Part shown: positions 50,896-59,635 of the stretch, piece after piece
Layout of the letters: each line of letters starts with the position of its first letter
Position numbering within the stretch: the first letter of the stretch is position 1
Source of the DNA: MED-G105 sp038522945
GTDB taxonomy: Bacteria > Pseudomonadota > Alphaproteobacteria > Caulobacterales > Parvularculaceae
Direction: 5' to 3'
Length of the DNA: 64,000 nucleotides
NCBI GenBank assembly: GCA_038522945.1
Contig: JBCBJV010000015.1
Coordinates: 1 to 64,000 of the forward strand
Notes under the pieces: generated by a model
The model's database searches: none
What the model was told of the DNA's origin: nothing
What the model saw: only the letters and a program-made list of their open reading frames with translations
Translations under genes and position numbers: made by a program

Positions 50896-52515
50896 CTAGC
50901 CGTACAACAGATCCGGTAGCCAGATGGCGATGGCTGGGAATGCCGCGATCAGAGCCAGCGCAATCACTTGGATGCAGATAAACGGGATCGCCCCGCGATA
51001 AATATCAGCGGTCTTGATGGCCTCTGGAGCAACGCCGCGCAAGTAAAACAGAGCAAAACCGAAGGGCGGTGTCAGAAACGATGTTTGCAGATTAATGGCC
51101 ATCATAATGCCAAGCCATACTGGATCGACCCCCATCTTTAACAGAGCGGGCGCCACGAGTGGCACAACAACAAATGTGATTTCTATGAAGTCCAGGAAGA
51201 AGCCTAGGATAAACATGATTATCATGACGCCGATGATCGCGCCAGCAACGCCGCCAGGAAGTGAAGCCAAAGCATGTTGGACGGTTTCTTCTCCTCCCAA
51301 GCCTCTGAACACCAATGAGAACAAGGCCGCGCCGATCAGGATGGAAAACACCATAGTGGTTACCCTGACCGTTTGATCAGCGACAGGCGCTAAAGTTCTT
51401 TTTCTTCTCAGATTGATTAGGCTCAAGAGAATGGCCCAGGCCAGAAGAGCGATCAGTACCGTGACCACCATAATGCCGATCTGTTCAAGAGGCGTTGTTT
51501 CGACGCGGCCGAGGCGCAGGTCGAAATTGAGGGTCATTACCACAATGAATGCGACACTGACGACGCCGGCATAGATTGCCGGCCGTCCTGTAACACCTGC
51601 CGTAGATGGTGACATGCGAAGGCCAGCGATTAGCAAGGCCCCCATAGCCCCAACGCTTGCCGCTTCTGTTGGCGTGGCGATGCCAGCAAGGATTGATCCG
51701 AGGACGGCAATAATCAGAAGGAGGGGACCCGGGAGCGTCTTGAGTGCACGACCCCAAACCTCAGAACGCGGCCCCAGCTCTGTGGCGTCAACCGCCGGCG
51801 CTTTGTTCCCTTGCAAGAGCGCTACAAGCACCTGATAGCCGATATACATAGTCACGAGCATTAGGCCGGGTAGAAGGGCGCCTGCAAAGAGGTCTCCGAC
51901 GGAAACAGTCTCGGGCGCAAATACCCCCTGATCAAGTTGCGCCTTCTGGTAAGCATTGGAAATGACATCACCAAGCAGAATCAGAACAATCGAAGGCGGG
52001 ATGATCTGCCCTAGCGTGCCTGCTGCGGCTATTGATCCTGTCGCAAAGGCTGGGTCATAGCCTCGCTTCATCATCGTCGGCAGGCTGAGTAATCCCATTG
52101 TTACAACCGTTGCGCCAACGATCCCCGTCGATGCGGCAAGCAGTGCACCCACGATTGTGACCGAAATGCCAAGTCCTCCGCGCAACGATCCAAAGAGTTT
52201 TGCCATTTCATCAAGCAACTCTTCAGCGATTTTCGATTTCTCAAGAATTACGCCCATCAGGATGAACATTGGGACTGCCACAAGAGTTCCATTCATCACT
52301 GCGCCATGAATGCGCTGCGGCAGTGGTTTGATGAACGAAGGATCAAACACGCCCATAGCAAGACCGATACCCGCAAAGAGTAATGCGGTTCCTGCAAGAC
52401 AAAAGGCGACCGGAAATCCGGAAAGGATGAGCGCACACAGAACAATAACCATCGCGATGTCTAGCCAGCCCGCGGCTGCACAGAAACAGATCCCGTTCGC
52501 TTCCAGCCATTCCAT
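50896..52515 (-). CDS. TRAP transporter large permease (DctM family)
   Basis: 539 residues, longer than the usual ~430 because of an insertion (about 265-390) with two or three extra TM helices. Family motifs: GFPVAFCLAGTALLFAGIG, PMFILMGVILEKSKIAEELLDEM, and GIVGATVVTMGLLSLPTMMKRGYD. This is the subunit that moves substrate with sodium. Three bases after the small permease gene. Confidence 0.94.
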   Translation of the reverse strand: MEWLEANGICFCAAAGWLDIAMVIVLCALILSGFPVAFCLAGTALLFAGIGLAMGVFDPSFIKPLPQRIHGAVMNGTLVAVPMFILMGVILEKSKIAEELLDEMAKLFGSLRGGLGISVTIVGALLAASTGIVGATVVTMGLLSLPTMMKRGYDPAFATGSIAAAGTLGQIIPPSIVLILLGDVISNAYQKAQLDQGVFAPETVSVGDLFAGALLPGLMLVTMYIGYQVLVALLQGNKAPAVDATELGPRSEVWGRALKTLPGPLLLIIAVLGSILAGIATPTEAASVGAMGALLIAGLRMSPSTAGVTGRPAIYAGVVSVAFIVVMTLNFDLRLGRVETTPLEQIGIMVVTVLIALLAWAILLSLINLRRKRTLAPVADQTVRVTTMVFSILIGAALFSLVFRGLGGEETVQHALASLPGGVAGAIIGVMIIMFILGFFLDFIEITFVVVPLVAPALLKMGVDPVWLGIMMAINLQTSFLTPPFGFALFYLRGVAPEAIKTADIYRGAIPFICIQVIALALIAAFPAIAIWLPDLLYG

Positions 52516-52518
52516 AGG

Positions 52519-53301
52519 TTACTGGCTTCCGGAGTTGAGGGTTTCAACCGATGCCACGGCCAGGCTAAACCCGGCTAGCGCTAGAAGCGTCGCAAACGCA
52601 GGGATCAACGATTTCAGAAGGAAAATTCCTTGGATGCCGGATTGCTCGGTCGATCCCTCGAAACTGCTCCACGCATTCGCCACGTAATCTCCGGAGGCAA
52701 ATATTGTCAGTAGGCAGAACGGAAAAAGAAACACATAAACGCCGGCAAGATTGACAATGGCCTTTCTTCGGGGGGGAAGGCGGCTGTAGAATATGTCCAC
52801 ACGAACGTGGTCGTCGTGGAGGAGCGCGTATCCCGCGGCCAAAAGGAATGCGGTTCCATGCATGTACGTCACGCTCTCCTGCATCGCAATCGAGTTTATC
52901 CCGAAAACATATCGGAGAACGACAACGGTAAACTGAATGAGCGCCATTGCTAGGACAGCGACAAAGGTCAGTTTGCCAATTGTTGTGACGATTTGGCTTG
53001 CCGCGCGTCGAAGATGCGCCAAACCAGTATGGGCATCGTGCTGTATTAGAATACTCCCGAGAAGGAGAGTTATGCCAGCCATTGTAATTCCCGGCAAAGA
53101 AAATCCGGGAGGGGATAAATCGACTGCCGCGTAGGAAAAACCCCATACGATGGCGATCAATGTGGCCACCATGCCCGCCCAGACTAGAGCAACGCGCAAT
53201 CCGGACCGGTTTCCGAATAGCAGGCCCAAAGGAAGTAGCAACAATGGCACGAGGACGCCCAAAGCTATCCAGTTCAGCACATCGCCCACTAACTCGATCA
53301 T
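52519..53301 (-). CDS. TRAP transporter small permease (DctQ family)
   Basis: 260 residues, larger than the usual ~170. The extra N-terminal half has two or three TM helices; the C-terminal part holds DctQ signatures (VVVLRYVFGINSIAMQESVTYMHGTAFLLAAGYALLHDDHVRVDIFY). Works with the large permease next to it. About 25 bases from the solute-binding gene. Confidence 0.92.
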   Translation of the reverse strand: MIELVGDVLNWIALGVLVPLLLLPLGLLFGNRSGLRVALVWAGMVATLIAIVWGFSYAAVDLSPPGFSLPGITMAGITLLLGSILIQHDAHTGLAHLRRAASQIVTTIGKLTFVAVLAMALIQFTVVVLRYVFGINSIAMQESVTYMHGTAFLLAAGYALLHDDHVRVDIFYSRLPPRRKAIVNLAGVYVFLFPFCLLTIFASGDYVANAWSSFEGSTEQSGIQGIFLLKSLIPAFATLLALAGFSLAVASVETLNSGSQ

Positions 53302-53325
53302 AATGATTGGCTTATTCCTGCGATG

Positions 53326-54453
53326 CTAAAGGGAGAAAACGTCCCGGCGGATGGACATATAGGCTTCATCGGAAATCCGGCCCCATTCACCTGATCTCGC
53401 AAGAGATGCCTTGTAACTATCGAAAATTTTGGTACTTATCCCGCCAGCCTGAGAAGTTTCTTCAAGAACATTTCTGGTTTCACGGGCGAGAGCCTCCATG
53501 ACGTCACGAGGCATTTCTCTCAGTTCAATATCGTGCTCGGAGAGCAATTGGTCGAGGGCGACAGCGTTGAAATGACCATACTCAGCAAGGGAAAGATGGT
53601 TCGCGCGCTGACAGGCACCCTCAATAATCGACTTTTCCTGGAGCGTGAGCCCATTCCACATATCCAGGTTGACACCAACGGACAGTTGAGCGCCGGGCTC
53701 ATGGAAACCTGGCCAATAGTAGTATTTCGCTTCCCGATAAAAGCCGAAAGCTAAGTCATTCCAAGGCCCGACCCACTCAGTACCATCGATCGCGCCAGAC
53801 TGCAGGGCTTGATAGATTTCGCCGCCAGAGAGTGCAACCGCGGAAGCGCCGACCCGGCGAAGCACTTCACCGCCAATACCTGGCATGCGGATTTTCATCC
53901 CACGAAGATCATCAAGGGAATTGATGGGGCGTTTAAACCAACCGCCCATCTGGTGGCCGGTATTACCACCAATGAATGGCTTGATATTGAACGGGGCCGC
54001 AAGCTCATCCCATAATTGTTGACCGCCACCAAACTCTGTCCACGCCATAATTTCGGTCGCGGTCATGCCGAAGGGAACAGACGTAAAAAAGGCAAACGGT
54101 TTTGCTTTGCCGACCCAGTAATATTCCGCACCATGATAAAGATCGGCCGCCCCACGAGAGACCGCATCGAAGCTTTCAAAGGCGCCAACTAGTTCACCGG
54201 CGGCGAAGACTTTGACGCGTAATGCGCCGCTGCTCATTTCAGTAATGAACTGTGCCGTGCGCTCCGCCATGGTACCCAGCCCCGGAAAGTCCTTCGGCCA
54301 AGTGGTGACCATCTTCAATTCGCGGGGCTCAATGTTCGAAGGGAGGGAAGAGGAGGGCAGGTTCGCCGGCACACCGCAGTCGCAGCCGGTAGCCAACAAA
54401 CCTGTTCCGATGGCGCCTCCGGTTAGGATCTGGCGCCGGCCAATCTTGTTCAT
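53326..54453 (-). CDS. TRAP solute-binding protein, keto-acid (TakP-like) type
   Basis: 375 residues from the ATG at 54453, which follows GGGGAAGAA. The start MNKIGRRQILTGG looks like a Tat signal, with a possible lipobox ending at Cys near residue 24. The body resembles the TakP family: TSVPFGMTATEIMAWTEFGGG, GGEIYQALQSGAIDGTEWVGPWNDLAFGFYREAKYYYWPGFHEPG. TakP of Rhodobacter binds 2-oxo acids; that substrate here is inferred from similarity. First gene of a three-gene unit. Confidence 0.9.
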   Translation of the reverse strand: MNKIGRRQILTGGAIGTGLLATGCDCGVPANLPSSSLPSNIEPRELKMVTTWPKDFPGLGTMAERTAQFITEMSSGALRVKVFAAGELVGAFESFDAVSRGAADLYHGAEYYWVGKAKPFAFFTSVPFGMTATEIMAWTEFGGGQQLWDELAAPFNIKPFIGGNTGHQMGGWFKRPINSLDDLRGMKIRMPGIGGEVLRRVGASAVALSGGEIYQALQSGAIDGTEWVGPWNDLAFGFYREAKYYYWPGFHEPGAQLSVGVNLDMWNGLTLQEKSIIEGACQRANHLSLAEYGHFNAVALDQLLSEHDIELREMPRDVMEALARETRNVLEETSQAGGISTKIFDSYKASLARSGEWGRISDEAYMSIRRDVFSL

Positions 54454-54575
54454 TTCTTCCCCGAGTGCGTTTCGACGCATTTAGAATTCTTAGATTGCAG
54501 ACTGCCGCGAACCGGTGCCGGTGAAAAGGCCCGTCGCCACTTAGTCCCAAAATGGCAATTCTTTACCGGGGGATC

Positions 54576-55355
54576 CTAGACTTGTTTGTCCATTCGAACC
54601 CACCCCGCCGGGGTTAATCGTTCAAGTGGCTGGTATTGGGCCTTGTAAGCCATCTTAGGCGATCCTTCGACCCAATAGCCGAGATAGACATAAGGCAGGC
54701 CCAGTTCTTTAGCTAATGCAACGTGGTCGAGGATCATAAATGAGCCAAGGCTTCTGGGCGCCGCGTCTGGCTCAAAAAAAGAGTAGACCATTGAGAGGCC
54801 ATCAGAGAGGCGATCGGTCAGCGCACAGGCGATCAATGTCTCGCCTTGATCGAGAGGGCCATCTTGATCGGCATTCGCATCCTCAAGAGAGTACTCAATG
54901 ACCATCGTATCGACTGCCGTCTCCTCAACCATTGAGGCGTAGTCCAGGACAGTCATATCCGCCATGCCACCATCCCCGTGGCGGCTGTCCAGATAGGCGC
55001 GGAGTACCGAGAACTGTTGGCCGGTTGCCCGCGCTGGTCGAAGGCGGCGCAAGAGATCTACATTCTTGCTTAGCGCCCGCCGGCGGGAACGGGTAAGAGG
55101 AAAATCATCCACGACGATGCGCACTGGCGAACATGCCGCACAGTTATCGCACGCCGGCAGGTAAATGATGTTCTGCGAACGGCGGAATCCGCGTCTGGAT
55201 AGAATTGAGTTGACCGCTGGCGCTTTATGGCCTTGCAGATAGCAAAAGACCTTACGCTCTTCTCTGCCCTTCAAATAGGGGCAGGGCGCGGGGGCCGTAA
55301 TATAAAACTCGCCGCTTTCGAGACCGAAACGGCGTGCGAGATCTTCATTACTCAT
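54576..55355 (-). CDS. bpt: Aspartate/glutamate leucyltransferase (Bpt)
   Basis: 259 residues. N-terminal domain with CPYL and YLPACDNCAACSPVRI, the cysteine cluster of ATE/Bpt enzymes, then a GNAT-like C-domain with LPYVYLGYWVEGSPKMAYKAQYQPLE. It adds leucine (or arginine) from tRNA to N-terminal Asp/Glu, marking proteins for the N-degron pathway (ClpS/ClpAP). Single gene on minus. Confidence 0.95.
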   Translation of the reverse strand: MSNEDLARRFGLESGEFYITAPAPCPYLKGREERKVFCYLQGHKAPAVNSILSRRGFRRSQNIIYLPACDNCAACSPVRIVVDDFPLTRSRRRALSKNVDLLRRLRPARATGQQFSVLRAYLDSRHGDGGMADMTVLDYASMVEETAVDTMVIEYSLEDANADQDGPLDQGETLIACALTDRLSDGLSMVYSFFEPDAAPRSLGSFMILDHVALAKELGLPYVYLGYWVEGSPKMAYKAQYQPLERLTPAGWVRMDKQV

Positions 55356-55472
55356 TCATCGATCCTAACAAATAAATGTTAGCGACCCCTTAGGGGAAAG
55401 CAAGGTTGTGCCCTTTCCCCTGAAACGTCAATGCAGGCGACACTGAAAACGTTGCCAATTTTCCAGAGAAAT

Positions 55473-55502
55473 GCCCCGGACAGCCATAGCTTATCCGGGG
55501 CG
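55473..55502 (-). terminator. Hairpin after the first S9 peptidase
   Basis: GCCCCGGA and TCCGGGGC form a perfect eight-pair stem with a 14-base loop, ~20 bases beyond the peptidase stop. On minus the run of T after it is short (ATTTCTC), so termination strength is uncertain. Confidence 0.45.
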
Positions 55503-55523
55503 TTTTGGGTTGTCGAAATCAGG

Positions 55524-57428
55524 CTATTCACCGATGTGTTCGTCGATGAAGTTGACCGCTTCCGTCAGCATTTTTAGGCGGCTTTCGCTCACGGAAAGCC
55601 AATGGTCTTCGTTTTTGAGTTTCACCACTCTGACAGACTTATTGGCTTTCTTGAGAGCGCTCTCCATAATCCGAGATTGTTCGAAGGGGACAACGGTGTC
55701 GTCAACGCCGTGGATCAAAAGCACCGGTGCGGTAAAGTTTTCCGCCTGCTTGGCGGGTGATGCCTCAACGAGATAGTCCTTTACCTCTTTCACGTCGCCC
55801 ATCACCTTGGCCCAGTATTTTACAACTTCGCTATTCCGACCGGTCTCCGACTTTTCCCAGTTTGACATTTTGACAAGATCAGAAACCGGCGCGCCCGCAA
55901 CGATACACTTGTAGAGATCCGGCGTGTAGGCCCCGCCAGCTAGCGCTGCATAGCCGCCATAGCTGTGGCCCATGATGCAGATCCGATCAGGGTCAGCCCA
56001 GCCCGTCTTAATCAGCTTTTGGACACCGTCCGTGACGTCATGCTGCATGGATTTGCCCCACTCTTGGTCGCCGGCTCTTGTGAATTCCTCACCGAACCCG
56101 GTTGAGCCCCGGAAGTTTGGTTGGAGCACCATATAGCCGCGGCTCGCGATTCCATTCGCCATCCAATCAAATGACAAATTGTCATACGCAGCTGGGCCAC
56201 CATGGGGGAGAACCACTAGCGGCAGCTTGTCACCAAATGACTTGCCTGCGGGAAGCGTCACGATGGCGGAAATTGGTAGTCCATCGCGCGCTTTGTATTC
56301 TATCGAGATTTTCTCACCGACATCGGCATCGGAAATTGCCGGATACTGTTGAGAAAGTCGGCTCAAATTGCCTGATGCGACGTCTAGTAGGAAGTAACTC
56401 GGCGACAGCCCTGATCCAGAAATGTGTAATAGTGCCTTGCTGTAATCCGCCGTAAAGTCACGTACACTGACGTATAAACCGGTGAGGTCGTCAACGACTT
56501 TTCCAATCGCCGAATCAAGGTTCTGGTCCAGAAATTCGTAGGTTGGTGTCAGACCTTCATAACGCACCCCGATGACGGTGCTGTCTTGCGACCTAATGAA
56601 GCCACCAATCAGGCCGTCGCCTCGGGTAAAGATCCGTTCGCCAACAGTTCCATCAAAATCAATGGTCTTGACTTGGACGACTTCAAAACCGGCCTCGCCG
56701 GAAACGGTTTCGCCGACGACAAATCGTTTATTATCCGGCGTCATGCCATAGATATTGTAAGGACGCCGCTCAACATCGAATTTCTCGACAATGGGTCTCC
56801 AATCGCGGCCTTCCTTGGCCCGAAGCTTGTAAATCCCTTTCTCACGATCATAGTCTTCGCGGGCGATAATCGTCCCGTCAGATTCCATGAACCACTCTGA
56901 TGTTAGCGTCGTTCCGTTTGCGTGCTTGCTTCCCCGACCGTTTTCTAGATTGACCTTGTAGACATTCAATGCCCCGTCATCGAAGCCGGTCATATACCCG
57001 ATGTTGTTATCGCGATCGATCGCGACAAAGCTCCCATATGCTTGCGGGAACGAACCCTCATTCATCTCTAATGAATGAAGCTTGTTCTTGTCGATGTTGT
57101 AGGCAACCGTCTTTCCTTGTTCATACTTGATCCAAGCGACTTGAGCGGTCGTTGACGCGCTTGCGGTAGCAATATCTTCCGTTGGAAATCCAACGGCACG
57201 GGCTTTTACCCGGTTAGCATTAGCCCCGCCGATGAGATTCCCATTCAGTTCAGAGACTAGCATGTAGTCATCTTCACCGCGGCGTGTCAGGTAAACCATC
57301 TTTGATCCCGACGGCGAGATCGCCATCTGGCCGACTTCCGGTAATGTCCCGTATACTTCGAGAGGTGGTGCGGCATGCGCATAAGAAACAAAAGCGGTCG
57401 CAAGCGCGCCGCAAAGGAGATTTTTCAT
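55524..57428 (-). CDS. Secreted S9 (prolyl oligopeptidase) family peptidase, copy 1
   Basis: 634 residues from the ATG at 57428. Signal peptide MKNLLCGALATAFVSYAHA with cleavage before APPLE. A beta-propeller region covers residues ~25-360; the alpha/beta-hydrolase catalytic domain follows with Ser489 in GHSYGGYAAL, Asp in GVDDTVVP and His in EDHWLS. Such enzymes cut short peptides in the periplasm (DPP/AAP-like). The frame extends to 57491 but the signal peptide fixes the start. Tandem partner lies just upstream. Confidence 0.9.
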   Translation of the reverse strand: MKNLLCGALATAFVSYAHAAPPLEVYGTLPEVGQMAISPSGSKMVYLTRRGEDDYMLVSELNGNLIGGANANRVKARAVGFPTEDIATASASTTAQVAWIKYEQGKTVAYNIDKNKLHSLEMNEGSFPQAYGSFVAIDRDNNIGYMTGFDDGALNVYKVNLENGRGSKHANGTTLTSEWFMESDGTIIAREDYDREKGIYKLRAKEGRDWRPIVEKFDVERRPYNIYGMTPDNKRFVVGETVSGEAGFEVVQVKTIDFDGTVGERIFTRGDGLIGGFIRSQDSTVIGVRYEGLTPTYEFLDQNLDSAIGKVVDDLTGLYVSVRDFTADYSKALLHISGSGLSPSYFLLDVASGNLSRLSQQYPAISDADVGEKISIEYKARDGLPISAIVTLPAGKSFGDKLPLVVLPHGGPAAYDNLSFDWMANGIASRGYMVLQPNFRGSTGFGEEFTRAGDQEWGKSMQHDVTDGVQKLIKTGWADPDRICIMGHSYGGYAALAGGAYTPDLYKCIVAGAPVSDLVKMSNWEKSETGRNSEVVKYWAKVMGDVKEVKDYLVEASPAKQAENFTAPVLLIHGVDDTVVPFEQSRIMESALKKANKSVRVVKLKNEDHWLSVSESRLKMLTEAVNFIDEHIGE

Positions 57429-57625
57429 TTTGAGAGCCCCGTCTAATACTCCGACTAGTGGATAATGCCTTGGCTTATGTTTTTCTGTCAAATCACCTTG
57501 CGAAAGCGAGAGTTCGAAGCGAAGAGGCCGGTGGCCAATTAACCGCCATCGCGACCGTAGTGTGACGGACTTTCCCGCAAGATGCTTAACGCTGCGATGT
57601 TCGGTCGCGTTTTGCCGTCAAGTAG

Positions 57626-59545
57626 TCATTCACCGATATGCGTTGAAAGGAATGCCTCCAATTCCCGTAGTGCTTGTAGCCGGGTTTCCGGTTGAGAAAG
57701 CCAGTGGTCTTCGTTCTTCAGTTTCACGAGCCGGACCTCTTTGCCGGCCTTTTTTAGTGCCGTCTCCATCCGTTTTCCTTGTGAATAAGGGACCACGGTA
57801 TCGTCAATCCCGTGCAGTATAAGTAACGGTGCTTTAAACTTTTCTGCGTTCAGAGCTGGCGAAACCTCTTTCAATTTTTCGCGATCGTCTTTCCGGTCCC
57901 CAATGACAATCGACCAGTAACGGTAGGTGGTGCTGTTCCGACCGTCATCGCTTTTACTGTCGTTCAGCATCCTGATAAGATCAGAAACCGGAGCAATTGC
58001 AACAACGCACTTGTAGTGGTCTGGGGTTAGCATCCCGCCGGCGAGCGCCGCATAGCCACCGTAACTGGCTCCGACAATGCAGACTCGGTCCGGATCAGCC
58101 CATCCCTGACGCACCAACAGATCTACGCCGTCGGTGATGTCGTCCTGCATCTTTCCACCCCATTCGCCATCGCCGGCGTCTTGGAAGCTTTTTCCGTAGC
58201 CGGTCGATCCGCGAAAGTTTGGCTGAAAGACAAGGTATCCTCGGCTGGCCAGAAACTGAGCGAGCCAATCAAAGCGCATGCTATCATAGGATGCCGGTCC
58301 ACCATGGGGCAGAGCGACCATGGGTAAGGACTCTTTTGGGCCTTTGCCAGGCGGAAAGGTAATGATCGCCGGGATCGACAGTCCGTCTTCGGCTTTATAG
58401 CGAATGGCAATGACGTTCCCGACATCAGTATCGCCAATCTCTTTATATTTCTGCGCAACTCCGGAGAGCAAATTTTTGGCCGGCTCATAGATAAAATAGC
58501 GCGGAGTCGACCGGGCACCGGAGATCACAATCAGAACTCTTTTCAAGTCGAGACTGAAATCGATGATATCGACCGAAAGGCCCTTGTTCTGCCGAACAAG
58601 TGTCTCCATCCCCGCATCAAGAGCCGGGTCAAGGAACGCGTAAGCCGGGGTTTGCCCGCTATAACGTACGCCAATGATCTTGCGATTTAAGTCGTTATAG
58701 ACAGCCTCAATGCTTCGGTCTTTTCGTGAAAACAGGTTTTCTTCGATTTCGCCGTCGAAATTAAGTTTAGAGATACTCGTAAAGTCACTGTTTCCTCGAC
58801 GGTTGGCTACAACAAGGCCACTCCCGTCTGGCATGTAACCCATCAAGCCAAATGGAATGAACTTTGTCTTTCGTTCGTACACAGTTTCCCAGTTACCATT
58901 CCGCTTAGATCGAATTCGATAAATGTCTCGGTTTTCGATAAACTCTTCTCGCGCGAGCACCGTCCCTTCCGTGTCAACAATCCAGTCGATGGTATGTTGG
59001 GTGCCTTTCTGGTGGACGCGTTCGCGCCTTGACTTCATATCAACACTGATCAGGTCGTATGTCGGATCAGTGCCTAGTGATCCCATAAACGCGGGCATGA
59101 AAAGTTTTTGCCCTCCGTCGCCGCGACCGACAATTTGCCCCAGCCCCGTTTGCGCTGGATAAAGATCTTCGAGGTTTTTGCCGAGTAATCGGATCTTATT
59201 GCGTTCAATGTCGTAGGCATAAGCTGCGCTGAATTCATATTTTTCAATCGTAAAGCGACGTGTCGTCTCGGATGTGAAGATCAGAAGAGTGTTTTCGTCA
59301 AAGAACTGAAGTCCGCGTGCCTTGACTTCGTCAGCATTGATCGCGCCAATGACGCCGTCCTTCAAATCGGTTAACAGGACCATTGTTGTTTCGCCGTCTC
59401 GGCGAAAATACGCAACGCGAGTTCCGTCTGGTGAAATAACCATGTCATCGACGTTGGGAAGTCCGCCATATGCCTCTAATGGCGGCGCGGCGTTAACTGT
59501 AGAAATAGTCCATGCCCAAATTAGGCATGAAATGAGTAAGCGCAT
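57626..59545 (-). CDS. Secreted S9 (prolyl oligopeptidase) family peptidase, copy 2
   Basis: 639 residues from the ATG at 59545, preceded by GCGGGGGCTGATC. Signal peptide MRLLISCLIWAWTISTVNA. Same layout as the neighbour: APPLEAYGGLPNV start, propeller, then Ser494 in GASYGGYAAL, Asp in GIDDTVVP and His in EDHWLS. The two copies share most motifs along their full length, so they arose by tandem duplication, with enough divergence to suggest different substrates. Confidence 0.9.
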   Translation of the reverse strand: MRLLISCLIWAWTISTVNAAPPLEAYGGLPNVDDMVISPDGTRVAYFRRDGETTMVLLTDLKDGVIGAINADEVKARGLQFFDENTLLIFTSETTRRFTIEKYEFSAAYAYDIERNKIRLLGKNLEDLYPAQTGLGQIVGRGDGGQKLFMPAFMGSLGTDPTYDLISVDMKSRRERVHQKGTQHTIDWIVDTEGTVLAREEFIENRDIYRIRSKRNGNWETVYERKTKFIPFGLMGYMPDGSGLVVANRRGNSDFTSISKLNFDGEIEENLFSRKDRSIEAVYNDLNRKIIGVRYSGQTPAYAFLDPALDAGMETLVRQNKGLSVDIIDFSLDLKRVLIVISGARSTPRYFIYEPAKNLLSGVAQKYKEIGDTDVGNVIAIRYKAEDGLSIPAIITFPPGKGPKESLPMVALPHGGPASYDSMRFDWLAQFLASRGYLVFQPNFRGSTGYGKSFQDAGDGEWGGKMQDDITDGVDLLVRQGWADPDRVCIVGASYGGYAALAGGMLTPDHYKCVVAIAPVSDLIRMLNDSKSDDGRNSTTYRYWSIVIGDRKDDREKLKEVSPALNAEKFKAPLLILHGIDDTVVPYSQGKRMETALKKAGKEVRLVKLKNEDHWLSQPETRLQALRELEAFLSTHIGE

Positions 59546-59635
59546 GATCAGCCCCCGCTGCAATTTTGTTGCTGTCGATAAAATGGCGCAGCGTTGAACC
59601 ACTGTCAAACTTCGCGCACAACATTGAAGGTGTGC

